Assembly (NCBI RefSeq): GCF_900119795.1
Contig: NZ_LT634361.1
Location: 2,666,001 to 2,730,000, forward strand
Origin: Tenacibaculum maritimum NCIMB 2154
Lineage (GTDB): Bacteria > Bacteroidota > Bacteroidia > Flavobacteriales > Flavobacteriaceae
Direction of reading: 5' to 3'
Length of the DNA stretch: 64,000 nt
How positions within the stretch are numbered: the first letter of the stretch is position 1; the number at the start of each line of letters is the position of its first letter. Below, piece after piece: positions 47,263-58,658 of the stretch. The notes beneath the pieces were generated by a model. The model was not told the origin of the DNA and did not search any database. It saw only the letters and a program-made list of their open reading frames with translations. A program made the position numbers and the translations under genes.

Positions 47263-50200
47263 ATGAAAAAAAAATACCTCTTCACGCTAGTTTTCGTATT
47301 CATATCTAGCATAATTTTCTCTCAGGTTATCACTATTGGTAATGGAACTGAAACCGATGATCAAATCCCTATTAACCCTTACTATACCTACACATATTCT
47401 CAAAACCTATACCTATCCTCAGAAATAAACCAATCTGGAACAATCTATCGCATTACATTCAAAGGTAAATCAGGGTTAAACATCCCTAACTCTAATGAAT
47501 GGGTTGTTTATTTAGGACATACTAATAAAAATTCTCTTGCTAATAATAATTGGATTCCGACTACTGAAATGTCAGAAGTATTTAACGGAACTGTTTCTAT
47601 CAAAAATGATAATATTACTATTCACCTAGACACTCCCTTTCCTTATGACGGTATTAACAACCTTATCATAGCCGTTGATGAAAACGGGAATGGGTACGAT
47701 TCAGATAGTAATGACTTCTTATCTTCTAATGTTTCTGAAGTTCGCTCATTGGTTTCTAGAAGCGATAATGAAAACCCAGACCCTGCTAATATCAGTACAA
47801 CAATACCTATCCAGCAAAATGCCATTGCTAACATTGATTTAGATTTCAACATAGTTCCTTGCGCTCCTACATCAACACTTACGGCTACAAATTTAACTAC
47901 AACATCTGCTTCTTTAAATTGGAGTAATGAAGCCAGTGCTACCTCTTGGATTATAGAGTATGGAGTGAATGGTTTTGAGTTAGGTAGTGGCACTACTATC
48001 AATGCAAATACAAACCCAACTTTAAGCATAAATAATCTAAATTCAGGAACTACTTACCAATTTTATGTAAAAACAGTTTGTGAAAACAACGCTACAAGTT
48101 CTTGGTCACTTCCTTTCAGCTTTTTTACGAAATGTGACACTTATAGTATTCCTCATTTTGAGGGTTTTGAAAATAATTTACAACACGACACCCCCCTATC
48201 TAACTGCATTACACAGGAAAATGTTTCTGGCTCACAATCTTGGAAAGCAAACAACACTTTCACCACTAACAATAGAGGCGCTCATACAGGAAATTGGAAT
48301 GCTTTTATGCCTGACAGCAACGAGGACTGGTTTTTTATCCCTGTTCAACTAACAGCTGGAATATCGTATATGACAGAGCTATATGCCCGTCAAAATAAAG
48401 AAACTGGAGCTAAAATTACTATCAAATACGGAACTAGCAATAATGCGAGCTCAATGACTGAAACAATCCTCGATGAAAAAGAGGTTACGAATGGTATCTA
48501 TCAAAAAATAAGAGGAAGTTTTACCCCTAATGCCACAGGAATATACTATATAGGCTACCTAGGTAAAACTGAAAATTTCAATTACTTATCTATTGACGAT
48601 ATCACCGTTAAAGAAACTCCATCTTGTTTAAGCCCTAATGATTTAAATGCTACAGAAATTACTGCTCATACTGCCAACTTGAATTGGAGCAAAGAGGGAA
48701 ATGAAGCCTCATGGGTGATAGAGTATGGAGAAATCGGAACTTCACAAGGAAACGGTACTACAATCAATGTAACTACAAACTCTCATAATTTGGTAGGTTT
48801 ATCTCCTAATACAGATTATCATTTTTTTGTAAAGGCAACTTGCAACACAAGCAATAGCATTTGGACTGGCCCTTATAACTTTAAGACACTCTGCGCTGAT
48901 TATACCATTCCATACTTTGAAGGTTTTGAAGCAAACTATACAAATAATACCCCCATTGCAAATTGCTTAAATCAAGAAAATATTTCCGGATTACAATCAT
49001 GGACTGCTAATGAGAACAACACAGCTAATAACAGAAAACCACGTACAGGAAATTGGAATACCGTCTTAAGATATAGTAATGAAGACTGGCTTTTTATTCC
49101 TATAAAACTGAATGGAGGCACCTCTTATACCGTTCAATTTTACGCAAGACAAAGTGCTTCTACAGGAACCAGTGTGCTCGTTAGCACTGCATATGGTACT
49201 GCGCCTAATTCAAGTGCTATGACTAATACCATTATAAACGAGAGAGAAGTTTTCAATGGGGATTATCAAAAAGTATCAGGAAACTTTACTCCTACTAATT
49301 CGGCTACTTACTATATAGGTATCAAAGGAAAACTAAATAGCTCTAGTTTGTACCTTTCTATAGATGATATTAAAATTGATGTATCACCAAATTGCCTCGC
49401 TCCTAAAGATTTAAACTTTTCAAATTTATCAGATACTTCTACATTACTAAACTGGACTCCTGAAGGAAGTGAAACTAACTGGCAAATAGAATATGGTCCT
49501 ACTGGATTTACACTGGGAAGTGGGAATATAATAAATACTTCTACAAATACTCATAACTTAATCGGATTGACAGCAAATACAGCTTATGAATTTTTCGTAA
49601 GAGCTAATTGTGGTACTGAAACTAGCGAATGGAGTAATTCTGCTAAATTCAAAACAACCTGTAGCCCCTTTACAGCTCCTTATGTTCAGAAATTCGATCA
49701 GGAAAGTACTCCTTTTATCGATTCTTGCTGGCTTACTAAAGTTGAAAACTCTACAGGAGCATCTACTTCAATTGCTATAAACTCTTCTACTACTAAAAGC
49801 TCCTCTGCCCCTAATAGTATTAAATTTTATAACGGAAATGATCTTAATGGCGATTATTATTTAATTTCTCCTAAATTTTCGGATTTAGACAAAACAAAAC
49901 GTATCCGATTTAGAATTTATAAAGACATTAGTGGTGATAATGAAGGGGATTCTTTCGAGGTTGGAGTTATTACTGACCCAAGCAACACCAATACTTATTC
50001 TAGTATTGAAAGTTTTACAGAATCGGATTTTACTGAAGACACTTGGAAAGATGTATTTATAAATTTTGATACTTATACAGAAGGAGCAGCTCATATTGCT
50101 ATTAAATACAAACCAGGAACAGACACGTATAACAATTGGTATTTAGATGATTTTATTTATGATATAACTCCTACAACTGTTCCTAGCTGCGCTAATAACG

Positions 50201-51189
50201 TAGTAGCTGTTGCTAATAATTCTAACTGTGGAAATAATGGAGTCGTATTTTCTTGGGATACGGTTACAGGGGCTGAGGCTTACCAACTAACTATTGGAAC
50301 AACTTCAGGAGGAAATGATATTTTAAACAACGAAATTTTAACTCAAACCAATTATTCTCTACAATACACTGACATAAATACCACTTACTACTGGAAGGTT
50401 ACTCCTTACAATAGCATAGGGAATGCAAATTCTTGCGAAGAAAAAAGCTTTAAAACGGTAGATAACGGCTGTTATTGCTTTCCTTTGTCTTCAAATACTT
50501 CCACCTATATTAGTAATTTCACTACTTCTCACGCCCTTAGAAATATTAATAATAATAGTGGATTCGCCTCAAATGGTTACGCTGACTATTATGATACCGT
50601 AAGCCTTACAGAAACTACTGGTGGAAGCTTCCTTTTTTCTGCTGAAATTGTTGGAGGCACTGCGGGATTTGCTCTTTGGGTAGATTGGAATAATGATTTC
50701 CGTTTCGACCCTAGATCTGAGTTATATGAACCAGCCTCTACAAATCTTGGTAACGGGCCATTTGTTGGAGCTGTTATAATTCCAAATTATGTAACTAATG
50801 GTAATACTTATAGAATGAGAATTATTACCGATTACAATGACTTAGATCCTTCTGACAACAGTTGCTTGTTTGACAATATCAATTCGAGAGGTGAGGCAGA
50901 AGACTACAAAATAATCATAGACAATTCTGTTTTAAGTAATGGTGATGATGTGAAAGTTTCGACATTCAATTTGTATCCAACCCCTGTAAAAGAACTATTA
51001 AAAATAGAATCAAGAACTCCTATAGAAAATATTAGCGTATCCAATATGCTAGGACAAGAAGTTTTAAAGATCGGAAATATTAACAAAAAGAGCACCAGCA
51101 TAAATCTAGCTCCTTATAAAAACGGTTTTTACATTATAAATCTATCTAGCAAACAAGCATCAGAATCTATTAAGATTATTAAAAATTAA
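47263..51189 (+). CDS. T9SS-secreted Fn3/MAM-repeat surface adhesin
   Basis: A 1308-residue secreted protein. The start at 47263 gives the signal peptide MKKKYLFTLVFVFISSIIFS; an upstream ATG at 47236 adds nine residues. After an N-terminal beta domain, an Fn3 domain plus a MAM/cleaved-adhesin-like domain is repeated at a period of about 255 residues (starts near 200 and 455), with a third Fn3 near 710 followed by another MAM-like domain, a further Fn3-like domain near 980 and a GEVED-type domain (GEAEDYKIII) near 1070-1220. The C-terminus is a T9SS sorting domain (NLYPTPVKELLKI, YKNGFYIINL). No catalytic motif is seen, so adhesion is the likely role. Confidence 0.92.
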   Translation: MKKKYLFTLVFVFISSIIFSQVITIGNGTETDDQIPINPYYTYTYSQNLYLSSEINQSGTIYRITFKGKSGLNIPNSNEWVVYLGHTNKNSLANNNWIPTTEMSEVFNGTVSIKNDNITIHLDTPFPYDGINNLIIAVDENGNGYDSDSNDFLSSNVSEVRSLVSRSDNENPDPANISTTIPIQQNAIANIDLDFNIVPCAPTSTLTATNLTTTSASLNWSNEASATSWIIEYGVNGFELGSGTTINANTNPTLSINNLNSGTTYQFYVKTVCENNATSSWSLPFSFFTKCDTYSIPHFEGFENNLQHDTPLSNCITQENVSGSQSWKANNTFTTNNRGAHTGNWNAFMPDSNEDWFFIPVQLTAGISYMTELYARQNKETGAKITIKYGTSNNASSMTETILDEKEVTNGIYQKIRGSFTPNATGIYYIGYLGKTENFNYLSIDDITVKETPSCLSPNDLNATEITAHTANLNWSKEGNEASWVIEYGEIGTSQGNGTTINVTTNSHNLVGLSPNTDYHFFVKATCNTSNSIWTGPYNFKTLCADYTIPYFEGFEANYTNNTPIANCLNQENISGLQSWTANENNTANNRKPRTGNWNTVLRYSNEDWLFIPIKLNGGTSYTVQFYARQSASTGTSVLVSTAYGTAPNSSAMTNTIINEREVFNGDYQKVSGNFTPTNSATYYIGIKGKLNSSSLYLSIDDIKIDVSPNCLAPKDLNFSNLSDTSTLLNWTPEGSETNWQIEYGPTGFTLGSGNIINTSTNTHNLIGLTANTAYEFFVRANCGTETSEWSNSAKFKTTCSPFTAPYVQKFDQESTPFIDSCWLTKVENSTGASTSIAINSSTTKSSSAPNSIKFYNGNDLNGDYYLISPKFSDLDKTKRIRFRIYKDISGDNEGDSFEVGVITDPSNTNTYSSIESFTESDFTEDTWKDVFINFDTYTEGAAHIAIKYKPGTDTYNNWYLDDFIYDITPTTVPSCANNVVAVANNSNCGNNGVVFSWDTVTGAEAYQLTIGTTSGGNDILNNEILTQTNYSLQYTDINTTYYWKVTPYNSIGNANSCEEKSFKTVDNGCYCFPLSSNTSTYISNFTTSHALRNINNNSGFASNGYADYYDTVSLTETTGGSFLFSAEIVGGTAGFALWVDWNNDFRFDPRSELYEPASTNLGNGPFVGAVIIPNYVTNGNTYRMRIITDYNDLDPSDNSCLFDNINSRGEAEDYKIIIDNSVLSNGDDVKVSTFNLYPTPVKELLKIESRTPIENISVSNMLGQEVLKIGNINKKSTSINLAPYKNGFYIINLSSKQASESIKIIKN

Positions 51190-51211
51190 TTATTCTGACT
51201 TTGTAAGTTAT

Positions 51212-51250
51212 AAAAGAGGCTGCTTTATTTTCTAAACAGCCTCTTTTTTT
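51212..51250 (+). terminator. Terminator of the Fn3/MAM adhesin gene
   Basis: AAAAGAGGCTG and CAGCCTCTTTT form an 11-bp stem with a 14-base loop and a T run, directly after the adhesin stop. Confidence 0.9.
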
Positions 51251-51321
51251 GAACTACATTCCTATTTTATAATTATTTTCATCACCTATAGATATGAATA
51301 AGCTCTAAGCTTTACATTTTT

Positions 51322-51371
51322 GCTAAAAAACATAATACCTTCATAAAAACACGTTTTCATGAAGGTATTAT
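51322..51371 (-). terminator. Terminator of the DUF3103-like gene
   Basis: A perfect 13-bp inverted repeat, ATAATACCTTCAT at 51332-51344 and ATGAAGGTATTAT at 51359-51371, is followed on the minus strand by GTTTTTTAGC. It lies 28 bases beyond the stop of the lipoprotein gene. Confidence 0.88.
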
Positions 51372-51399
51372 CGATTTATAAAGCTAAAAAATAGTTTTT

Positions 51400-52587
51400 T
51401 TAATTATAATCCAAGAAGAAAGGAGACATATTTACCTTCGCATTCCCTCTAGCTCCTCTATAATCAGTATAAGTTTCATATTTTTGTACCGTATAAAAAG
51501 AGTCCACATAATCATCACTATCTGTGTACCAGCTATTTGGCATCGCCTGAATAATTGCACCCGCAACTTGACCTAAAACATTTACCCAAGGTTGCGTTGA
51601 TACCGTTCCTATTATTTGAAATACACCGTTAACAATAGTCGTTACTAAATCCTTATAATTTATATTATCATCTTTCTCAAATAATTGAATGTTAGCTGCC
51701 TCATAACCATAATCATCCCAAAATAATAGTATTTGATTTGGGTAATAATCCGTTCCTTCATAATCTAAATAATACATCGGTATCACTTTAATTTCTGGTT
51801 TATTTCCATCTTCTCCTCCTCTTATTCCTGAAGTAATTGCATAAATTTCTGCTGCTCCTTTAATCCAAGGCTCTTCATCATTATCTAAACTAATTTTATC
51901 TAACTTCGTTGTTTGAATTCCATCATGATCACCTTCATGCGCTGCTGAATTTGACTTAAAAGCCATTTTACCTCCTGCTAACCTAGCATTTTGAACTCCT
52001 TCTAACCTTAATTGAGCATTCATATACTCAACTTCCTTCTTTAACGTTTCAAAACCATCCGTTTCAATTACGATGACAGGTTGTTTTGGAGGATTTTTAA
52101 CATCAAGATATACTACTTCTTTATTCATTGTATAAGCCTCAATTACAGACCAATCTTTCTCATTCCCTTCTGGTGCAAAAGAGAATAAAACATTAGAAAA
52201 ATCTACATTATTCTTAGGGTTATGCATCCATACTTCTAAAATCTCTAGCTTATCTGAATCAGACTCTGCTACAGATCTACTTTCTGATTGAGTAGCTCTC
52301 TTAGATAAACTATTATAAGCCTTTTGGCGAACAGCTCCTGTCTTAGCTCCCTCTTCTAAGATCTTAGACATGACTACACTCGGTTTTTGCTCTTTTAGCA
52401 ATCCTAACGTCATATCTTTAAAAGCTACATCTTTCATCAAATCAATAAAATCAAGAGTTACCTCCTTTTTATTAATTGAATTTGTTTCTAGTTTTTGATC
52501 CGGTACTGTTAATTCATCCGAATTATTACATCCTACTAGTAGTAACGAAACTACTAAAGTCTTCATTAAAGTTTGAAGGGTTTTCAT
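51400..52587 (-). CDS. DUF3103-like lipoprotein
   Basis: A 395-residue lipoprotein with lipobox SLLLVGC (Cys20 from the first Met; a second ATG gives Cys13). The C-terminal half has DHDGIQTTKLDKISLDNDEE, EPWIKGAAEIYAITSGI, GTDYYPNQILLFWDDYGYEA and LFEKDDNINYKDL. This resembles DUF3103, a family of unknown function known from Vibrio and other marine bacteria, as I recall it. The N-terminal 130 residues are less conserved and helical. It stands alone, convergent with the adhesin gene and divergent from gyrB. Confidence 0.72.
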   Translation of the reverse strand: MKTLQTLMKTLVVSLLLVGCNNSDELTVPDQKLETNSINKKEVTLDFIDLMKDVAFKDMTLGLLKEQKPSVVMSKILEEGAKTGAVRQKAYNSLSKRATQSESRSVAESDSDKLEILEVWMHNPKNNVDFSNVLFSFAPEGNEKDWSVIEAYTMNKEVVYLDVKNPPKQPVIVIETDGFETLKKEVEYMNAQLRLEGVQNARLAGGKMAFKSNSAAHEGDHDGIQTTKLDKISLDNDEEPWIKGAAEIYAITSGIRGGEDGNKPEIKVIPMYYLDYEGTDYYPNQILLFWDDYGYEAANIQLFEKDDNINYKDLVTTIVNGVFQIIGTVSTQPWVNVLGQVAGAIIQAMPNSWYTDSDDYVDSFYTVQKYETYTDYRGARGNAKVNMSPFFLDYN

Positions 52588-52620
52588 TTTAAAAAAATTT
52601 ATTTTAGTTAATAATCACCT

Positions 52621-52628
52621 CAAACATA
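52621..52628 (-). promoter_or_regulatory. -7 element of the DUF3103-like gene
   Basis: The minus-strand TATGTTTG fits TANNTTTG and ends 33 bases before the start codon. No TTTG is found at -33. Confidence 0.4.
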
Positions 52629-52860
52629 CAAAAAACGCATTATATTATGTTAATTTTTATATTTTTTTAGTTAAAAAACTTAAAAAACAACATTTTATAT
52701 TTTTTAACTGAATCCGAAATCTGTGTTTTAAGAGCTTATTATAATTTCCCTAAAAAAAGAAAGAAAAATAAAAAGAAAAAAACCTCTTAAAAGCCCTTTT
52801 TAAGACGTTTAAGCAACTTTAAATCATATTACCAAAAACACCTATAAAAAACCTAAAAAC

Positions 52861-52891
52861 TTTATTATTAGACTTATAAATTGTATTTTTG
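52861..52891 (+). promoter_or_regulatory. gyrB promoter
   Basis: TTTA (52861-52864), 19 bases, then TATTTTTG (52884-52891) differ from the Bacteroidota consensus at one -33 position only. Transcription should start about 68 bases before the gyrB ATG. Confidence 0.6.
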
Positions 52892-52933
52892 TATATGCAC
52901 GAAAACAATTGTATTAAGCAGTTATTTTCTTAG

Positions 52934-54901
<1,968 letters not shown>

Positions 54902-54922
54902 TCCTTTTCTTTAATACTAAAT

Positions 54923-54962
54923 AAAAGCCTTAACTATTTTATGTTTGTTAAGGCTTTTTTTT
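54923..54962 (+). terminator. gyrB terminator with a -7 element in its loop
   Basis: AAAAGCCTTAAC and GTTAAGGCTTTT form a perfect 12-bp stem with a T run. The loop and first base of the right arm spell TATGTTTG (54940-54947), a TANNTTTG match 48 bases before the next gene's start codon. Confidence 0.88.
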
Positions 54963-54995
54963 ACTTTAGCCAACTCAATCAAAAAAATTAAAATT

Positions 54996-56024
54996 ATGAA
55001 AAAAAACATTGCTCTTTTAGTTCTCTTTATTTCTATTTCAATAAGTTCTTATTCTCAAAATGGTGGACTAGAATCTATTTTATTCGCAGCTGAAGATGCT
55101 AGTAAACTAACTGGTGCTTATATAAGTCCCGCTATGAAAGGTTTAGTCCATTCTATGAATGGAGGGTGGTACCATACAGCCAAAGTTCATAAAAAATTTG
55201 GTTTCGATATTTCCATAGGAGCAAATATCTCGTATGTTCCTAAAGCAGATGAAACTTTTAACATTGCAGCTCTTGGACTAACTAAAACAACCTCTACCTC
55301 GCTTACCGCAGCTACCATAGCCGGTTCTCAAAACTTACAAAGTCCTATGACTATCAATACCAATATAGATGGACAAGACGTAACTGCCACCTTTAAACTT
55401 CCCGGAGGTATAAAAGAAGACCTTCCAATAAATGCTATTCCTTCTCCTGCTGTTCAAATAAATTTAGGACTACCTTATAAGTTTGAAGCAATGTTACGAT
55501 TGATTCCTAAAATAGGCAGCAATGAAACAAAAGGGCAATTAGTTGGATTAGGACTCAAAAAAGAAATTACCGATTGGTTCGGTCCTTTAAACAAATTACC
55601 TCTGCATGTTTCTTTATTAGGAGCATATACTAACATGTCTATCGACCATCGTATTATGGATGATAATTCAACAGACAATATCGTCATCTCAAACGGAAAC
55701 GCTAGTTTTAAAATTAATTCTTATACTATTCAAGCAATTGCCTCTCTCAACTTTCCTATAATTAATATATATGGAGGCATTGGATATGGAGCGGGAAATG
55801 CGAATATAAATATTAATGGAACCTATGATTTGACCTATAATATCAATGGAGGAGGTACTCAGGTAGAAGTAGCTAAGGATCCAATTCGTCAAAAATTTAA
55901 TGCGAATAGCTTTAGAGGTACTATCGGAACACGATTAAGCTTAGGCTTCTTTAAAATCTTCGCAGATTATACACTTCAAGAATACAATACTTTAAACGCA
56001 GGTATTGCCTTTAGTTTTAGATAA
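54996..56024 (+). CDS. DUF6588-like outer-membrane beta protein
   Basis: A 342-residue exported protein. The start at 54996 gives MKKNIALLVLFISISISSYS and removal at SQ; the longer frame begins in the gyrB terminator. The mature part is beta-rich: ESILFAAEDASKLTGAYISP, FGFDISIGANISYVPKADE, INLGLPYKFEAMLRLIPK, LNKLPLHVSLLGAYTNMS, GIGYGAGNANININGTYDL, and the terminal LNAGIAFSFR with a final aromatic residue nearby, typical of outer-membrane barrels. I recall this as DUF6588. Its promoter may be hidden in the gyrB terminator loop. Confidence 0.78.
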   Translation: MKKNIALLVLFISISISSYSQNGGLESILFAAEDASKLTGAYISPAMKGLVHSMNGGWYHTAKVHKKFGFDISIGANISYVPKADETFNIAALGLTKTTSTSLTAATIAGSQNLQSPMTINTNIDGQDVTATFKLPGGIKEDLPINAIPSPAVQINLGLPYKFEAMLRLIPKIGSNETKGQLVGLGLKKEITDWFGPLNKLPLHVSLLGAYTNMSIDHRIMDDNSTDNIVISNGNASFKINSYTIQAIASLNFPIINIYGGIGYGAGNANININGTYDLTYNINGGGTQVEVAKDPIRQKFNANSFRGTIGTRLSLGFFKIFADYTLQEYNTLNAGIAFSFR

Positions 56025-56046
56025 ATTTATCTATTATTTAAAAAAC

Positions 56047-56085
56047 AAAAAAGAGGTACTATATAAAAAATGGCACCTCTTTTTT
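56047..56085. terminator. Bidirectional terminator
   Basis: AAAAAAGAGGT and ACCTCTTTTTT form an 11-bp stem with A/T runs on both sides, between the DUF6588-like gene and the convergent rmlB gene. Confidence 0.85.
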
Positions 56086-56108
56086 GAATAGATAATTCTA
56101 CATCTTAT

Positions 56109-57155
56109 TTATTCATACATTTCTTGATAGTACTTTTGATAATTTCCACTAGTCACATTTTCTAACCATTCACTATTTTCAAGGTACCATTTTACTGTTT
56201 TCTCTATTCCTTCCTCAAATTGCAAAGAGGGTTCCCATCCTAACTCTTCTTTCAACTTTGTAGAGTCAATAGCATACCTTAAGTCGTGTCCCGCTCTATC
56301 TGTTACGTAAGTAATAAGCTTTTCGGAAGTTCCTTCCTCTCTACCTAATAATTTATCTACTGTTTTTATAATTACTTTTATCAAATCAATATTTTTCCAC
56401 TCGTTAAACCCTCCTATATTATACGTTTCTCCATGTTTCCCTTTGTGAAAAATGACATCAATAGCCCTCGCATGGTCCTTAACATATAACCAATCTCTTA
56501 CATTTTCTCCCTTTCCATACACCGGAAGAGGTTTATTATTACATATATTATTAATAAACAACGGTATCAGTTTTTCAGGAAACTGGTACGCTCCATAATT
56601 GTTAGAACAATTTGAAATTACAATAGGCAACTTATATGTATCACTAAATGCTCTTACGAAATGATCAGAAGATGCTTTTGATGCAGAATATGGAGAATGG
56701 GGGTCATACGCTGTAGTTTCTAAAAAATAACCTTCAGCGCCTAATGATCCGTAAACTTCATCTGTAGATACATGATAAAACAACTTATTTTTGAAATCAT
56801 CTTTCCAATATTCTTTAGCCGCTTGTAATAAACTAATTGTACCTAAAACGTTTGTTCTTGCAAATGAAAAAGGGTCTTTTATTGATCTATCTACATGTGA
56901 TTCTGCTGCTAAATGAATCACTGAATCAATACCATGTTCAGCAAAAAGATTTCCTATCAATTTATAATCACAAATATCTCCTCTTACAAAGGTATAATTG
57001 CTCTTTTCTTCTATATCTCTTAAGTTTTCTAGGTTTCCGGCATAAGTTAATGCATCCAAATTTACTATATTATAATTTGGATACGTATTCACAAATAACC
57101 TTACTACATGCGATCCTATAAATCCCGCTCCTCCTGTTATTAATACATTTTTCAT
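56109..57155 (-). CDS. rfbB: dTDP-glucose 4,6-dehydratase
   Basis: Converts dTDP-glucose to dTDP-4-keto-6-deoxyglucose (RmlB). The 348 residues have the NAD loop GGAGFIGSHV, the HLAAESHVDRSI stretch, the catalytic YSASKASSDH (Tyr-x3-Lys) and a C-terminal NIGGFNEWKNIDL. It ends the rmlA-rmlC-rmlB run, 8 bases after rmlC. The next enzyme on the rhamnose path, RmlD, is not in the window. Confidence 0.96.
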   Translation of the reverse strand: MKNVLITGGAGFIGSHVVRLFVNTYPNYNIVNLDALTYAGNLENLRDIEEKSNYTFVRGDICDYKLIGNLFAEHGIDSVIHLAAESHVDRSIKDPFSFARTNVLGTISLLQAAKEYWKDDFKNKLFYHVSTDEVYGSLGAEGYFLETTAYDPHSPYSASKASSDHFVRAFSDTYKLPIVISNCSNNYGAYQFPEKLIPLFINNICNNKPLPVYGKGENVRDWLYVKDHARAIDVIFHKGKHGETYNIGGFNEWKNIDLIKVIIKTVDKLLGREEGTSEKLITYVTDRAGHDLRYAIDSTKLKEELGWEPSLQFEEGIEKTVKWYLENSEWLENVTSGNYQKYYQEMYE

Positions 57156-57163
57156 GTTGAATA

Positions 57164-57700
57164 TTATATTGCCTTAAAATCCACTAAATCTTTATCTTTC
57201 TTTGATAAAATCACCTCTTCCTCTTTTACTTGCCAATCAATGAGTAAATCTTCATCATTCCAATTAATTCCTGATTCATGGCTTGGAACGTATTTATTAT
57301 CTACTTTATAGGCAAAGGTTGCACTTTCACTCAACACAACAAAACCATGCGCAAATCCCCTAGGAATAAATAATTGCTTTTTATTATTTCCAGATAACTC
57401 CACTGCTACATGCTCTCCGTAAGTATCAGATCCTTTCCTTATATCAACAGCTACATCTAAAACAGCTCCTTCAATACACCTTACTAATTTTGCTTGTTCA
57501 TAAGGTGGCTTCTGGAAGTGTAGCCCCCTTAGAACTCCTCTTGAAGATTTAGATTCATTGTCTTGAACAAAGGTAATATCTCCAATATGTTCCTTAAATT
57601 TTTCAAGATTAAACGATTCTAAAAAGTATCCTCTATCATCTCCAAAAACAGTAGGTTCTATGATAACTACCTCTGGTATTTTTGTTTTGGTAAACTTCAT
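57164..57700 (-). CDS. rfbC: dTDP-4-dehydrorhamnose 3,5-epimerase
   Basis: RmlC of the dTDP-rhamnose path. The 178-residue cupin shows GVLRGLHFQKPPYEQAKLV (catalytic His), VDIRKGSDTYG, PRGFAHGFVVLSE and YVPSHESGINWND. It is 3 bases downstream of rmlA and 8 bases upstream of rmlB. It may supply the rhamnose path or another 6-deoxyhexose made from the same intermediate. Confidence 0.95.
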   Translation of the reverse strand: MKFTKTKIPEVVIIEPTVFGDDRGYFLESFNLEKFKEHIGDITFVQDNESKSSRGVLRGLHFQKPPYEQAKLVRCIEGAVLDVAVDIRKGSDTYGEHVAVELSGNNKKQLFIPRGFAHGFVVLSESATFAYKVDNKYVPSHESGINWNDEDLLIDWQVKEEEVILSKKDKDLVDFKAI

Positions 57701-57703
57701 ATT

Positions 57704-58579
57704 TTATTTTTTCGCCAAATTCAGTAAATACTGTCCATATGCATTTTTCATCAACGGCTTCGCTAATTTAACTAACTGTTCTTTATCTATATACCCCATA
57801 TAATAAGCAACCTCCTCTAAACAAGCAACTTTTAAACCTTGTCTTTTCTCTATGGTTTCAATAAACTGACCTGCTTCCATTAAAGAATCGTGCGTTCCTG
57901 TATCCAACCAAGCATATCCTCTTCCCATTAACTCTACTTTTAATGAATTTCTTTTTAAATATTCTTGATTAACCGTTGTTATTTCCAGCTCACCTCTATC
58001 AGAAGGGGTCACATTCTCTGCGATATTGATTACACTATTAGGATAAAAATACAACCCCACAACAGCATAACTCGATTTGGGTTCTTTAGGCTTTTCCTCA
58101 ATAGAAATTACATTTCCCGATTCATCAAATTCCGCCACTCCATAACGTTCAGGATCATTTACGTAGTATCCAAAGACTGTCGCCTTATCCTCTACTTCTA
58201 CATTTTCTTTAGCCTTTTGTAACATCTTAGTAAGTCCGTGCCCATAAAAAATATTATCTCCCAAAATTAGGCACACATCATCCTTTCCTATAAATTCTTT
58301 TCCTATAATAAAGGCCTGTGCCAATCCATCTGGTGAAGGTTGTTCTTTATAAAACAAATGAACTCCTAACTCCTCTCCAGTTCCTAAAAGCTTTTTAAAA
58401 TTAGGTAAATCTTCTGGAGTTGATATGATTAAAATATCTTTAATACCCGCCAACATTAATACTGATAGCGGATAATATATCATAGGCTTGTCATACACAG
58501 GGAGTAATTGTTTAGAAACTCCTTTTGTTATTGGATACAATCTAGTTCCAGATCCTCCTGCTAATATTATTCCTTTCAT
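57704..58579 (-). CDS. rfbA: Glucose-1-phosphate thymidylyltransferase
   Basis: RmlA, which makes dTDP-glucose. The 291 residues have [20 protein letters not shown], the [12 protein letters not shown] stretch, [10 protein letters not shown], the [13 protein letters not shown] block and the [12 protein letters not shown] motif. Normal length. It heads the rml run, 79 bases after the aminotransferase gene on the same strand. Confidence 0.96.
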   Translation of the reverse strand: MKGIILAGGSGTRLYPITKGVSKQLLPVYDKPMIYYPLSVLMLAGIKDILIISTPEDLPNFKKLLGTGEELGVHLFYKEQPSPDGLAQAFIIGKEFIGKDDVCLILGDNIFYGHGLTKMLQKAKENVEVEDKATVFGYYVNDPERYGVAEFDESGNVISIEEKPKEPKSSYAVVGLYFYPNSVINIAENVTPSDRGELEITTVNQEYLKRNSLKVELMGRGYAWLDTGTHDSLMEAGQFIETIEKRQGLKVACLEEVAYYMGYIDKEQLVKLAKPLMKNAYGQYLLNLAKK

Positions 58580-58658
58580 AATTTAGTATTGTTATGTTTT
58601 ACAAAGCATCGTTAAAAATATCAGCCTTTATATACTACCCCTTATTATACCTTTATCC

